Origin: DATFES01 sp035457725
GTDB taxonomy: Bacteria > Pseudomonadota > Alphaproteobacteria > CACIAM-22H2
Length of the DNA stretch: 64,000 nt
Assembly (NCBI GenBank): GCA_035457725.1
Contig: DATIBC010000027.1
Span: 1-64,000, forward strand
Direction: 5' to 3'
Position 1 is the first letter of the stretch; each line of letters starts with the position of its first letter. Of the stretch, positions 50,942 through 60,033 are shown one piece after another. The translations under genes and the position numbers were made by a program. The notes below the pieces were generated by a model. It had not been told where the DNA came from and searched no databases. It saw nothing but the letters and a program-made list of their open reading frames with translations.

Positions 50942-52300
50942 ATGGACGGTAAGCGTCTACTTCCGCTGATCGATCGAAAAGGACCCGGTGGTGTGATCTG
51001 CTGGCGCAACGGGCGGGCCATCGGGGTTTCGGAGCTCGTGGCCGACGTTGCCACCACCGCCGCCGTCCTGCCGAGCGGCCGACATATGCTCAACGTGTGC
51101 CATGATCGCTACGCGTTTCTGGTTGCATTTCTATGCGCAGCCGCGCAACAGCGCATCACGATCTTGACCAGCGACTGCTCGGCGCGACGCATCGCCGAAC
51201 TGGCCGCCGAATTCCCTGGCTGCCTGGTCAGCGACCGAGAACAAGCGCTTGGCCGCATCCCAATGACCGTCTTGCCGCCGCTCGGCGTCGGCCGGGCGGT
51301 GCCGCGCGACGCCTTGCCGGATCGGATCCCAGCCGACCGCATCGTTGCGATCGCCTTTACCTCAGGCAGCACCGGCGCTCCCTCCGCGCACGCCAAGACG
51401 TGGGGAATGCTCTCCGCGGCGACGGCAGACGCCGCCCGGCGTTTCGGCTTCGATGGCGATAAGACGCAAGCCATCGTCGCGACGGTGCCGCCGCAGCATA
51501 TGTATGGCTTCGAAACGACCATCCTATTGCCGCTTCTGGCGAACGTATCGATGTTGGCGGACCGGGTGTTTTATCCCGATGATCTCCGCCGCGCGCTGGG
51601 ATGCGTGCCCGAGCCACGCGTGATCGTCACGACCCCGTTCCATCTTCACGCTCTGATGCGGATCCAGCTCGACCTGCCCCGGATACAGGGCATTATTTCG
51701 GCGACGGCGCCGATGCCCGAATCGCTGGCTCGCGAGGTAGAGAATCGTTTCGACGCTCCGATGCGGGAGATATTCGGCAGCACCGAGACGGGCTCGATCG
51801 CTAGCCGTCGCACGTTGGACGGCCCGGCATGGCGTCTGTATGACAGCGTTCGGATGGCGGGCGAGGGCGAGGACGCATCCGTACGTTTCGCCGCGCGCGA
51901 GGAGCCGATAGCACTGCCCGACCTCGTCGAAGCAATCGACGCTCGACATTTTCGGTTGCTCGGACGGCCGGCCGATATGATCAAGCTGGCCGGAAAGAGG
52001 ACTTCGCTCGCCGCGTTGGAACGCGCGCTGCGCGAGATCGACGGCGTCGACGATGCGGTGTTCATCCAGTTGCCCCACGGATCGGGGACCGGTGCTGAAC
52101 GATTGGTGGCGTACGTGGTGGCCCCAGGCCGCGACGCCGCGGCGGTTCTTCGCGAGCTTCGTCAGCGAATCGACGGCATATTCATGCCTCGAAGGCTGAT
52201 AATGGTCGACGCGCTGCCGCGCGACGAACTCGGTAAGCTACAGCGCGCGAAAATCCATCGGATCGGCCGTCGCGCAAGCGAGACGGCGTCGACCCGGTGA
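50942..52300 (+). CDS. AMP-dependent acyl/aryl-acid ligase
   Basis: 452 residues of the ANL superfamily. The P-loop is FTSGSTGAPSAHAKTW near 140, the acceptor motif FGSTETGSIAS near 278, and the catalytic Lys is in DELGKLQRAK near 435. It should adenylate an aromatic or fatty starter acid and load it onto the ACP, as ApeH does. It is 97 bp after the ACP gene. The dehydratase gene overlaps its stop. Confidence 0.88.
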   Translation: MDGKRLLPLIDRKGPGGVICWRNGRAIGVSELVADVATTAAVLPSGRHMLNVCHDRYAFLVAFLCAAAQQRITILTSDCSARRIAELAAEFPGCLVSDREQALGRIPMTVLPPLGVGRAVPRDALPDRIPADRIVAIAFTSGSTGAPSAHAKTWGMLSAATADAARRFGFDGDKTQAIVATVPPQHMYGFETTILLPLLANVSMLADRVFYPDDLRRALGCVPEPRVIVTTPFHLHALMRIQLDLPRIQGIISATAPMPESLAREVENRFDAPMREIFGSTETGSIASRRTLDGPAWRLYDSVRMAGEGEDASVRFAAREEPIALPDLVEAIDARHFRLLGRPADMIKLAGKRTSLAALERALREIDGVDDAVFIQLPHGSGTGAERLVAYVVAPGRDAAAVLRELRQRIDGIFMPRRLIMVDALPRDELGKLQRAKIHRIGRRASETASTR

Positions 52301-52614
52301 TCGCCGCCCAGTTCGAATTTGGGCCCGATTTGCCGTCGCTCGACGGGCACTTTCCTGGAAATCCGATCGTCCCGGGCGTGGTGCTTCTCGAGCGCGCGAT
52401 AAGTGCGATCGCGTCAGGACTTGGCGGCGCCCAACCGGTCGAGGTCAAATGGGCGAAGTTTCGCGCCGCGGTGCGGCCACCGGCGACGATCACGCTGGCG
52501 GCGCACCTGGAGCCTCATGGCATCGTGAATTTCGAGCTGCGGCAGGGCGAGCGCGTGGTGCTCGATGGCGTGGTTCGAGTCGCCCTGCGCGGCCGCCCGG
52601 ACGCACGACCATGA
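52297..52614 (+). CDS. Hotdog 3-hydroxyacyl-ACP dehydratase-like protein (ApeI-type)
   Basis: 105 residues from a GTG overlapping the ligase stop (GTGA). The FabZ-type signature GHFPGNPIVPGVVLLE has His18 and a Glu later in the motif. It should remove water from the 3-hydroxyacyl chain or act as a thioesterase-like editor, as in aryl-polyene loci. The next gene overlaps by 4 bp. Confidence 0.85.
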   Translation: MIAAQFEFGPDLPSLDGHFPGNPIVPGVVLLERAISAIASGLGGAQPVEVKWAKFRAAVRPPATITLAAHLEPHGIVNFELRQGERVVLDGVVRVALRGRPDARP

Positions 52615-53522
52615 GCCGGTCGTGGCTCGATCAGCCGGAACGCGGAAGTCGGTTCGGATTGTGGCTCATGACCCGCATCGCGATCGCGTTCGGTTGGCGG
52701 ATATCGCACCTGCTGCTCTACCCAATAACCGGATATTTTCTGCTTTTCGCACCGGCGGCGCGGCGCGCCTCCGGCCGGTTCTTGGAGCGCGCGCTCGGCC
52801 GCAAGGCGCGTCTCGGCGATGTCTTTCGCCATCTTTTCTGCTTCGCCTCGGTGATTCTCGACCGGGTGTACTTTCTCAGCGGCCGCGCCAGCGAATATCG
52901 GATCGAAATCGCCGGCGCTGATGCCTTCGAAGCGGCTGCGGCCAAAGGCGGGGTCATTCTCTTGGGCAGCCATCTCGGCAGTTTCGAGGTCATGCGGCTG
53001 CTCGCCATGCGACGTGGCGTAAGAGTGCGCCCGCTAATGTATGAGGTGAACGCGGCGCAGATGCGCGTGGCGTTCGGACGCCTGAATCCGACCCTAGCCG
53101 CCGATATAATCTCGCTCGGCGAACCGGCGGCTATGCTGCAAGTCAGGGAATGCTTGGCTCGCGGAGAGTGCGTCGGCTTCCTCGGCGACCGGATCGCTCG
53201 CGGGGACAAGACGATTGCCGTCGACTTTCTCGGGGGCCCTGCAGCTCTCCCGGCAGGGCCGTTCCTCGTTGCGGCGGCCCTAAAGGCGCCGGTCGTCATG
53301 TTTTTCGCGCTGCATCGCGCCGCGCGTACCTACGAAGTGCGATTCGCGGCCCTAGAGCTCGACCATGGGCTGAGTGGGGAGGAGCGGGGCGATCGCGACC
53401 GCGGCGTCTCGGCGATGGCTCAACGTTACGCCGATTGTCTTGCATTCCACGCCCGGCTCGCGCCATACAACTGGTTCAATTTTTTCGATTTTTGGGAGCG
53501 CCCGGGCGATGCCACAGGGTGA
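52611..53522 (+). CDS. Lipid A biosynthesis-type (LpxL/HtrB) acyltransferase
   Basis: 303 residues; ATGA overlap with the preceding gene. HX4E motif at His121-Glu126 (GSHLGSFE), as in lauroyl/palmitoyl acyltransferases, and one N-terminal helix (about 20-50). It likely attaches the finished chain to a lipid or sugar anchor in the inner membrane. Overlaps the LolA-like gene by 14 bp. Confidence 0.87.
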   Translation: MSRSWLDQPERGSRFGLWLMTRIAIAFGWRISHLLLYPITGYFLLFAPAARRASGRFLERALGRKARLGDVFRHLFCFASVILDRVYFLSGRASEYRIEIAGADAFEAAAAKGGVILLGSHLGSFEVMRLLAMRRGVRVRPLMYEVNAAQMRVAFGRLNPTLAADIISLGEPAAMLQVRECLARGECVGFLGDRIARGDKTIAVDFLGGPAALPAGPFLVAAALKAPVVMFFALHRAARTYEVRFAALELDHGLSGEERGDRDRGVSAMAQRYADCLAFHARLAPYNWFNFFDFWERPGDATG

Positions 53523-54111
53523 CTGGCTGCCCCACTGGCGCCGTATGTACGCGTTTGCCCTAGTGCTCGCGACGACGCCGACTTTGGGCCTCGCCGAAGA
53601 AATCGATCTCGAGCGTCTCATGGCGTCGATGGCCAAGCCCCGCCAAAGACACGCGACGTTCATCGAGGAACGACGCGTCGGCGCGTTGACCGAACCGCTA
53701 CGGACCAGCGGTAAACTGGAATACCGCGCGCCGTCGTGGTTCGCTCGATATACCGAGGCGCCAGTCGAGGAACGACTGATCGTCGACGACGATTCGCTCG
53801 TCATCGAACGTCCCACGGAAGGCGTGCGCCGTTCGCTCGACTTGGCGAGCCAGCCGGAGCTACGGGCGATCGTCGAGGCGATCCGGGCGCCGCTCAGCGG
53901 CGATACGACGACGCTGCGCACCCAATTCGACGTCACGATATCCGGCGACGATCGATCGTGGCGGCTCGATTTGAGGCCGCGCGCCGCCGAAGCACGAGCT
54001 CTGATTCTTGGCATTGTCCTCGAAGGCGCCGGTGACGAGGTGCTCGCCATTGAGACCTTCGAGGCCAATGGCGACAGCGCGCACATGCGTATCACGCCAG
54101 TTCGGCCGTGA
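53509..54111 (+). CDS. LolA-like outer-membrane lipoprotein carrier protein
   Basis: 200 residues; a signal peptide around residues 13-29 (MYAFALVLATTPTLGLA), then a LolA/LolB-like half-barrel. A start at 53545 would give a shorter signal. It should ferry the lipidic product across the periplasm with the MMPL exporter, whose GTG overlaps its stop by 4 bp. Confidence 0.85.
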   Translation: MPQGDWLPHWRRMYAFALVLATTPTLGLAEEIDLERLMASMAKPRQRHATFIEERRVGALTEPLRTSGKLEYRAPSWFARYTEAPVEERLIVDDDSLVIERPTEGVRRSLDLASQPELRAIVEAIRAPLSGDTTTLRTQFDVTISGDDRSWRLDLRPRAAEARALILGIVLEGAGDEVLAIETFEANGDSAHMRITPVRP

Positions 54112-56429
54112 TCGATCGCCACCTCGCCCGCTTGTTCATTGCGTTCTGCGGGCTCGCCGCGGTCGGCGTGGCGGTCTTCAGTCATGCCGTGATGCGCACC
54201 GATATGGGCGATTTTCTGCCGCCGAGCCGGACTCCGGCGGCGCGATTTCTCGCCGAGGAGCTGCAGACCGGTCCGGCTTCGAATCTCGCTCTCATGGCGA
54301 TCGACGGGGCCGCGCCCGAGCACTTGGCACGCGCGAGCCATGCCTTGGTCGAGCGGCTGCGGTCCTCGCAGCATTTTTCCTTGGTGACGAACGGTCAGCA
54401 CGGGCTTTCCGAGAGCGAGCTCAAGATACTGTTTGATTACCGATACGCGCTTTCGCCGCGGGTGACTCCCGAGGCGTTCGCACCCCCTGCCTTGCGCCGG
54501 GGATTGGAAGCTACGCTTGCCGGACTCGCATCGTCCGCCGCGCCGCTGCTCAAGCGCACTGCCTTCGCCGACCCTACCGGAGAGTTTCTCGAAGTGGTGC
54601 GGCAATGGGCGCCAGCGCGAGAGCCGCGGCAGGTGATGGGCGCGTGGTTCGCCGAGACGAGCGACCGCGCGCTGATTCTCGCCCGCAGCCGGGCGGCGGG
54701 GCTCGACCTCGAGTCGCAGGAAACGGCGCACGACGCCATCGTCTCCGCGTTCGAAGCGGTGCGCGGCGACTCGGGAATGCGGCTCGCATTGAGCGGCGCG
54801 CCGGTCTTCGCGGTCGAGATCAGCCGCGACATCCGGCGTGAGATGACGATCATCGGCGGCCTTGCGTTGGCCTTCGTCGGCGCCATTGTCCTTTTCTGGG
54901 TTCGATCACCGCGCCTTCTACTGGTCGTCAGCGTTCCGCTCGCCGCGGCGACGATCGTGGCGACGGCGGTGGTGCAATGGGCGTTCGGATTCGTCCACGG
55001 CATTACGTTGGGATTCGGGATGACGATGCTGGGCGTCGTCGCCGACTACCCGATCCATTTTCTCGGGCATCGATCGGCGGGAGAGGCGCCGATATCAGCG
55101 ATACGCCGCGTGTGGCCGACGATCTTCCTGGGAGCGGCGACGACCGCGATCGGTTTCGGAGCGATGTTGGTATCGAGCTTTCCGGGACTTTCGCAGCTCG
55201 CCGTATTCGCCGTCGCTGGTTTGATCGTCGGCGCGGCGGTGACGCGATGGGCGCTGCCGTATTTCGTGCCGACCGAGGCGCCGGTTCCGCACCGTGGCGT
55301 AACGTCGATCCCGGCGGATCGGTTCGGCCGATGGCGGTGGGGCGCGCTCGCGTTGCCGTTTATCGCGGCGATTTACCTGGCCAGCGCTACCGGCGAGTTT
55401 TGGGAGCGCGACCTGGCGCGGCTGAGCCCAGTGCCGCGGGCGCGTCAGGAACAGGATCGCGAATTGCGCGCGCAGCTCGGCGCGCCGGACGTCCGTCATC
55501 TAATCGCGGTACGCGGAGCGACCGCGGATCGCGCCTTGCAAACGAGCGAGGCGCTCGTGCCTCGTTTGGAGAAGCTCGTCGCGGCGAAAACCATCTCCAG
55601 CTACGAGATGGCAGCCCGTTACCTACCGAGCGCCGCAACACAGATGGCGCGCCTCGCGGCGATTCTGCCGCCAGATACGCTCGAGGCTGGTCTTTCCGAA
55701 GCGCTCGCCGGACTGCCTTTTCGCGACGACGCGTTTGCCCCCTTTCTAGCCGACACGGTATCCGCGAAGCGGCGCGGCGTGCTGACCTACGATGCGGTCA
55801 TGGGAACCGCGCTGGGCGCGCGTGTCGAACCGTTTCTCTTCACCGGTCAAGAAGGTTGGACAGCGGTCGTCGCCCTGGGCGGCATTCAAGATGCGAAATC
55901 GCTCGGTAAGGCGCTTTCCGATCTGGATGGCGAGAGCGGCGTTTATGTCGACGTCAAATCCGAGACCGAGGCGATCGTCCTGTCCTATCTCGGCGAGACC
56001 ACGTTCGCGCTGTGGCTTGGCGCCGTGGCGTTGCTTATCGCGCTCTTCGCCGGGCTGCGCCGCATAAGTCTCGTCGTGCGGACGGTTCTACCGCTCGCCT
56101 CGACCATCGTCGTCACCGCGGCCATTCTGCACGCCATCGGAATTCGCTTGACCTTGTTCCATGTCGCCGCGTTGCTCCTCGTCGTTGGGCTCAGCATCGA
56201 TTACGCGCTGTTCGCCAACCGCTCAACCGTGGACGCGTCGGAATGGTCGCGGACAATGCACACGCTCATCGTCTGCGCCGCCACGACCGCCACCGCGTTC
56301 GGCCTGCTCGCGTTCAGCAATGCTCCGATTCTTAATGGCATCGGCTACACGGTGGCGATCGGCGCGTTTTGTGCTATTGCGTTCTCGTGCCTTTTCGCCC
56401 GTCGGCCGGGAGCCGATCGATCGACATGA
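54108..56429 (+). CDS. MMPL/RND-type lipid exporter
   Basis: 773 residues from a GTG (GTGA overlap). Twelve predicted helices in two halves, each with a large periplasmic loop (about 30-240 and 435-625). The MMPL pattern TLGFGMTMLGVVADYPIHF and LLLVVGLSIDYALFAN holds the proton-relay Asp residues. It probably exports the polyene-lipid to the outer membrane. The KS gene overlaps it by 4 bp. Confidence 0.92.
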   Translation: MIDRHLARLFIAFCGLAAVGVAVFSHAVMRTDMGDFLPPSRTPAARFLAEELQTGPASNLALMAIDGAAPEHLARASHALVERLRSSQHFSLVTNGQHGLSESELKILFDYRYALSPRVTPEAFAPPALRRGLEATLAGLASSAAPLLKRTAFADPTGEFLEVVRQWAPAREPRQVMGAWFAETSDRALILARSRAAGLDLESQETAHDAIVSAFEAVRGDSGMRLALSGAPVFAVEISRDIRREMTIIGGLALAFVGAIVLFWVRSPRLLLVVSVPLAAATIVATAVVQWAFGFVHGITLGFGMTMLGVVADYPIHFLGHRSAGEAPISAIRRVWPTIFLGAATTAIGFGAMLVSSFPGLSQLAVFAVAGLIVGAAVTRWALPYFVPTEAPVPHRGVTSIPADRFGRWRWGALALPFIAAIYLASATGEFWERDLARLSPVPRARQEQDRELRAQLGAPDVRHLIAVRGATADRALQTSEALVPRLEKLVAAKTISSYEMAARYLPSAATQMARLAAILPPDTLEAGLSEALAGLPFRDDAFAPFLADTVSAKRRGVLTYDAVMGTALGARVEPFLFTGQEGWTAVVALGGIQDAKSLGKALSDLDGESGVYVDVKSETEAIVLSYLGETTFALWLGAVALLIALFAGLRRISLVVRTVLPLASTIVVTAAILHAIGIRLTLFHVAALLLVVGLSIDYALFANRSTVDASEWSRTMHTLIVCAATTATAFGLLAFSNAPILNGIGYTVAIGAFCAIAFSCLFARRPGADRST

Positions 56430-57610
56430 CGCCGCTTGCGATACCCGCCTACACCGCGACAAGCGCGCTCGGACGCGGGTTGACGGCGATGCGCGCCGCG
56501 CTCGAGGCGGGCAGAAGCGGCCTTGCGCCGTGCAATTTCGAGGACGTCGAACGCGGCTATATCGGCCGGGTCGCCGGCCTCGAGGACGAGCGGCTGCCCG
56601 AGCGATTTGCCGGCTATGACTGCCGCAATAACCGACTGGCTTGGGCCGGTCTTTCACAAGACGACTTTGTTCCCGCCGTCATCGCGGCACGCGAGCGATA
56701 TGGGCCAGGGCGCGTCGCGGTCGTGCTCGGCACCAGCACGTCCGGGATACTGTCGACCGAGCATGCCTACCGACGTCGTAACTCCGACGGCGGCGCGCTT
56801 CCGGCCGATTTCGATTTCGTCCGCACGCACGATCTGATGTCGGTCTCGCAATTCGTGCGCGAGTCGCTTGGGCTGCTCGGCCCCGCCATCACCATATCGA
56901 CGGCGTGCTCGTCGAGCGCGCAATCGTTCGGGCGCGCCGCGCGGTTGATTGCCGCCGGGGTCGTCGACGCGGCCATCGTCGGCGGGGTCGATAGCCTATG
57001 CCAGACCACGCTTCGAGGTTTCGCCTCGCTCGAGCTCATATCGCCCGATCGCTGCCGGCCGTGCGACGCCGAACGCGACGGGATCTCGATCGGCGAGGCG
57101 GCTGGGTTCGCGATCCTCGAGAAGCCCCGCGCCCGATGGACCGGTCTGAGTCTCCTTGGATTTGGCGCCAGCGCCGATGCTCATCATATGTCAGCGCCGC
57201 ACCCAGGCGGCGAGGGCGCGCGCCTGGCGATGGCTGCGGCTCTGGCCGACGCCGGGCTTCACCCCGGCCAAATCGACTATGTCAATCTCCACGGTACGGG
57301 TAGCCGCACCAACGATACTGCCGAGGACGCGGCGTTGGTCGCGGTCTTCGGCCCCGACAAACCATGCAGTTCGACGAAGGGCTGGACCGGACACGCGCTC
57401 GGCGCGGCGGGAATCCTCGAGATGGCGATAGCAGCGCAGGCGCTCGCCCATGGGTTTCTGCCCGGCTGTCTCGGCGTGACTCGCGTCGATCCGGCGCTGC
57501 GCTCGAGCGTGTTGACCGAGAACGTCCGTCGGCCGATTCGTGCCGTTCTCAGCAATTCGCTTGGCTTCGGGGGAAACAATTGCAGCCTGATCTTGGGAAC
57601 GACGACGTGA
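56426..57610 (+). CDS. Beta-ketoacyl-ACP synthase (ketosynthase)
   Basis: 394 residues. The catalytic triad is complete: Cys161 (STACSSS), His289 (NLHGTGSRTND) and His323 (TGHALGAAG), with Lys318. It condenses malonyl-ACP with the growing chain. ATGA overlap with the exporter. The downstream chain-length-factor-like gene shares 1 bp with its stop and is its likely heterodimer partner. Confidence 0.93.
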   Translation: MTPLAIPAYTATSALGRGLTAMRAALEAGRSGLAPCNFEDVERGYIGRVAGLEDERLPERFAGYDCRNNRLAWAGLSQDDFVPAVIAARERYGPGRVAVVLGTSTSGILSTEHAYRRRNSDGGALPADFDFVRTHDLMSVSQFVRESLGLLGPAITISTACSSSAQSFGRAARLIAAGVVDAAIVGGVDSLCQTTLRGFASLELISPDRCRPCDAERDGISIGEAAGFAILEKPRARWTGLSLLGFGASADAHHMSAPHPGGEGARLAMAAALADAGLHPGQIDYVNLHGTGSRTNDTAEDAALVAVFGPDKPCSSTKGWTGHALGAAGILEMAIAAQALAHGFLPGCLGVTRVDPALRSSVLTENVRRPIRAVLSNSLGFGGNNCSLILGTTT

Positions 57611-58416
57611 TGCATTGTTTCGTCAGCGGCGTTGGGGTGCTGGCGGCGGGAATCGAGGGATGGGCCGTCTCCGAGGCCATTCTCGCCGGCCGTGTCGCTT
57701 ACGCCCCGCTGCCCTTGACGCCGCGGCCGCCCGACATTCTGCCGCCGGCCGAACGTCGCAGAGTGGGATTTTCGGCGCGGCTCGCGGTGCTCGTCTCGCT
57801 CGAAGCGGCACGGGCAGCCAACGAGCCGCCGGAAACGCTTGCCAGCGTTTTCGGGTCGTCGAACGGCGATCCGGCGGTGATTCACGCCATTTTGGAAGCC
57901 CTGGCCACGCCGGAAAAGCAGGTTTCGCCAACACAATTTCACAACTCGGTGCACAATGCGGCGGCCGGATATTGGGGGATCGGCACCGGATCGCGCGCCG
58001 ACACCACGAGCATCGGTTGCCACGATTTCACGTTCGGCGCGACGATGCTTCAGGCCGCCGCCGAAGTGGCGAGCCAGCGGCGGGCGGTGCTGGCGTGTGT
58101 GTACGACGCGCCGATGCCCGAGCCGCTCGCTGCGTTGCGACCCACGCCCGCGCCGTTTGCCGCCGCGTTCGTATTGACGCCGGAACGACGCAAAGGCTCG
58201 GTGGCCCGCCTTGCCCTCGAATTCGCCGCCCGTCCCGCGCGGCGGACCGGCATCGAGAGCGAGCCGTGCCTTATCGAATTGATGCACGCGAACCCCGCGG
58301 CGCGCAGTCTTCCGTTGCTCGCGCTGCTGGCGCGCCGGCGCGCCGGCGTCGTCGAGACCGCGTGTCACGATGGCGCATGTCTGACCATCGAAGTCGAGCC
58401 ATGTCTCCAAGTTTGA
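57610..58416 (+). CDS. Chain-length-factor-like ketosynthase homologue (ApeC-type)
   Basis: 268 residues, the N-terminal half of a ketosynthase only. The active-site Cys region reads TTSIGCHDF (Cys137) rather than TACSS, and no HGTGT or C-terminal half is present, so condensation activity is unlikely. PF13723-type proteins of this kind pair with the real ketosynthase and set chain length. It overlaps the dehydratase gene by 16 bp. Confidence 0.85.
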   Translation: MHCFVSGVGVLAAGIEGWAVSEAILAGRVAYAPLPLTPRPPDILPPAERRRVGFSARLAVLVSLEAARAANEPPETLASVFGSSNGDPAVIHAILEALATPEKQVSPTQFHNSVHNAAAGYWGIGTGSRADTTSIGCHDFTFGATMLQAAAEVASQRRAVLACVYDAPMPEPLAALRPTPAPFAAAFVLTPERRKGSVARLALEFAARPARRTGIESEPCLIELMHANPAARSLPLLALLARRRAGVVETACHDGACLTIEVEPCLQV

Positions 58417-58829
58417 GCGTCGCCTCGCTGGTTCCGCAACAGGATCGCATGTGCCTGTTGGAATCGGTGGAAACATGGGACGCAAACCGCATCGTTTGTC
58501 GCGCCATCTCGCACCGCGCGCTCGACAATCCGCTGCGGCGCGCCGGCTGCTTGCCGGCGCTGTGCGGCGTCGAATACGGGCTGCAGGCGATGGCGGCGCA
58601 CGGCACGCTCGCTGGTAGGCTTTCGCGGCGTGCCGGATTGCTCGCCAGTCTGCGCCAGACGCGGCTCCACGTCGAACGACTTGACGACATCTCCGACGCT
58701 CTGGTCGTCGAAGCGCGGCGGATAAGCGACGATTTGCGCTTGTTGGTCTATGAGTTCGCGGTTTCGGCTGGCGGCCGGCCGCTGCTCGATGGACGCGCCA
58801 TCGTGATCGAACCGCCAGGGGCGGACTGA
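58401..58829 (+). CDS. ApeP-type 3-hydroxyacyl-ACP dehydratase
   Basis: 142 residues of the FabA/FabZ-like ApeP family. The usual LPHxxPM opening reads LVPQQDRM, so the catalytic His is Gln13; Glu58 (GVEYGLQAMAAH) is kept. It may be inactive or work with the other hotdog protein. It overlaps the preceding gene by 16 bp and shares 1 bp with the ketoreductase start. Confidence 0.82.
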   Translation: MSPSLSVASLVPQQDRMCLLESVETWDANRIVCRAISHRALDNPLRRAGCLPALCGVEYGLQAMAAHGTLAGRLSRRAGLLASLRQTRLHVERLDDISDALVVEARRISDDLRLLVYEFAVSAGGRPLLDGRAIVIEPPGAD

Positions 58830-59551
58830 TGAAGAAGCGGGCGCTCGTCACCGGCGGGAGCGGCGCCATCGGGGCGGCGATCTGCCGCCGGCTCGCTGAG
58901 GACGATGTCCATGTTCTAATTCATGCTCACCAGCACCCGCAGCAAGGCGAGCTCGTCGCGCAGTCGATCCGCGCTTCCGGGGGATCGGCCGATGTCGTGA
59001 CGTTCGACGTAACCGATGCCACGGCGACCGCGGCTGCGATCGCGGCCTTTCTTTCTTCGGGCCCAATCCAGATTCTAATCCACGGCGCCGGCATCCATTT
59101 GGATGCGCCGATGGCCGGCATGGCGGTGGATAAATGGCGCCGCGTGATCGACGTATCGCTTAACGGCTTCTACAACGTCGCTCAGCCGCTTTTGTTGCCG
59201 ATGATTGGCACGCGATGGGGCCGCATCGTCGCGCTCTCGTCGGTTGCCGCGATCATGGGCAACCGTGGTCAAACCAACTATGCCGCAGCCAAGGCCGGCA
59301 TCATCGGCGCCGCGCGCGCGCTTTCGCTCGAATGCGCCAGCCGCGGCGTCACGGTCAACGTCGTGGCGCCCGGTATCATCGAAACGCCGGCGACCAGCGC
59401 GATTTTCGATCGCGCCAAGATCGACGCCTTGGTGCCGATGCGGCGCGCCGGACGGGTCGAGGAAGTCGCCGAGCTGGTCGCCTTTCTCGCCTCGGACCGC
59501 GCCAGCTACGTTACCGGACAGACGATCTCGATCAACGGCGGAATGGCCTGA
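58829..59551 (+). CDS. 3-ketoacyl-ACP reductase (SDR, FabG-type)
   Basis: 240 residues. NADPH motif GGSGAIG at 9-15, Asn112, Ser137/138 (ALSSV), Tyr151 and Lys155 (YAAAK), the complete SDR catalytic set, and the FabG end TGQTISINGGMA. It reduces the 3-keto intermediate. It is the last gene of the coupled run and is convergent, 8 bp away, with a lipoprotein gene. Confidence 0.93.
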   Translation: MKKRALVTGGSGAIGAAICRRLAEDDVHVLIHAHQHPQQGELVAQSIRASGGSADVVTFDVTDATATAAAIAAFLSSGPIQILIHGAGIHLDAPMAGMAVDKWRRVIDVSLNGFYNVAQPLLLPMIGTRWGRIVALSSVAAIMGNRGQTNYAAAKAGIIGAARALSLECASRGVTVNVVAPGIIETPATSAIFDRAKIDALVPMRRAGRVEEVAELVAFLASDRASYVTGQTISINGGMA

Positions 59552-59559
59552 GCCCGCCG

Positions 59560-59949
59560 CTATACGCTCGATTGCGCTATTATCGTTTGTTCGAGACGCT
59601 GGATCCAGCCGTTGTAGTTGGGATGGATGTTGGAGCCGTCATAGTTCAGGTTGACGCTGTCGACATAACGAATCGAGAATTGCGTCTGATCGTAACGGAT
59701 CTCGGCCACGGCCCGGTGGCTTCGTAAGCTGATCGTGGCACGAATGACGCCCGGCGACTCGTCGATCATCTGCCAGCCGAGAGCGGCTCCGGCGCGCTTG
59801 ATTTGGTGTCCGCGCTCCTCCAGCGCCACATTTGCGGCGGGATTGACGAACGACGCCGTCTGGACGTTGTAGATTGGCGCTTGCCGACATGACGCGATGA
59901 CGAGGAAGGCGGCCAGGGGAATTCCTAGCCGCAGAAATCGTGAAGCCAT
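59560..59949 (-). CDS. Small lipoprotein of unknown function
   Basis: 129 residues. Lipobox VIASC gives Cys21. The conserved-looking C-terminal part (NYDGSNIHPNYNGWIQRLE) and the IYNV start of the mature part recall a widespread proteobacterial lipoprotein family of unknown role. The gene faces the ketoreductase. Confidence 0.75.
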   Translation of the reverse strand: MASRFLRLGIPLAAFLVIASCRQAPIYNVQTASFVNPAANVALEERGHQIKRAGAALGWQMIDESPGVIRATISLRSHRAVAEIRYDQTQFSIRYVDSVNLNYDGSNIHPNYNGWIQRLEQTIIAQSSV

Positions 59950-60033
59950 CGTTTCCGCTCCTGTTGCTGGCTGCCTTTAGTTCGAGTGATTTTGCTACCA
60001 AAGGTAGGAAACGCGCAATCGCCTAATTTGCCA

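Noticed and set aside
53352..54731. 459-codon minus-strand frame
   Set aside because: Antisense to the LolA-like and MMPL genes, no domain, no RBS.
57277..58869. 530-codon minus-strand frame across the KS, CLF and dehydratase genes
   Set aside because: Arg/Pro/Ala-rich shadow sequence with no start signal; it crosses several well-supported genes on the plus strand.
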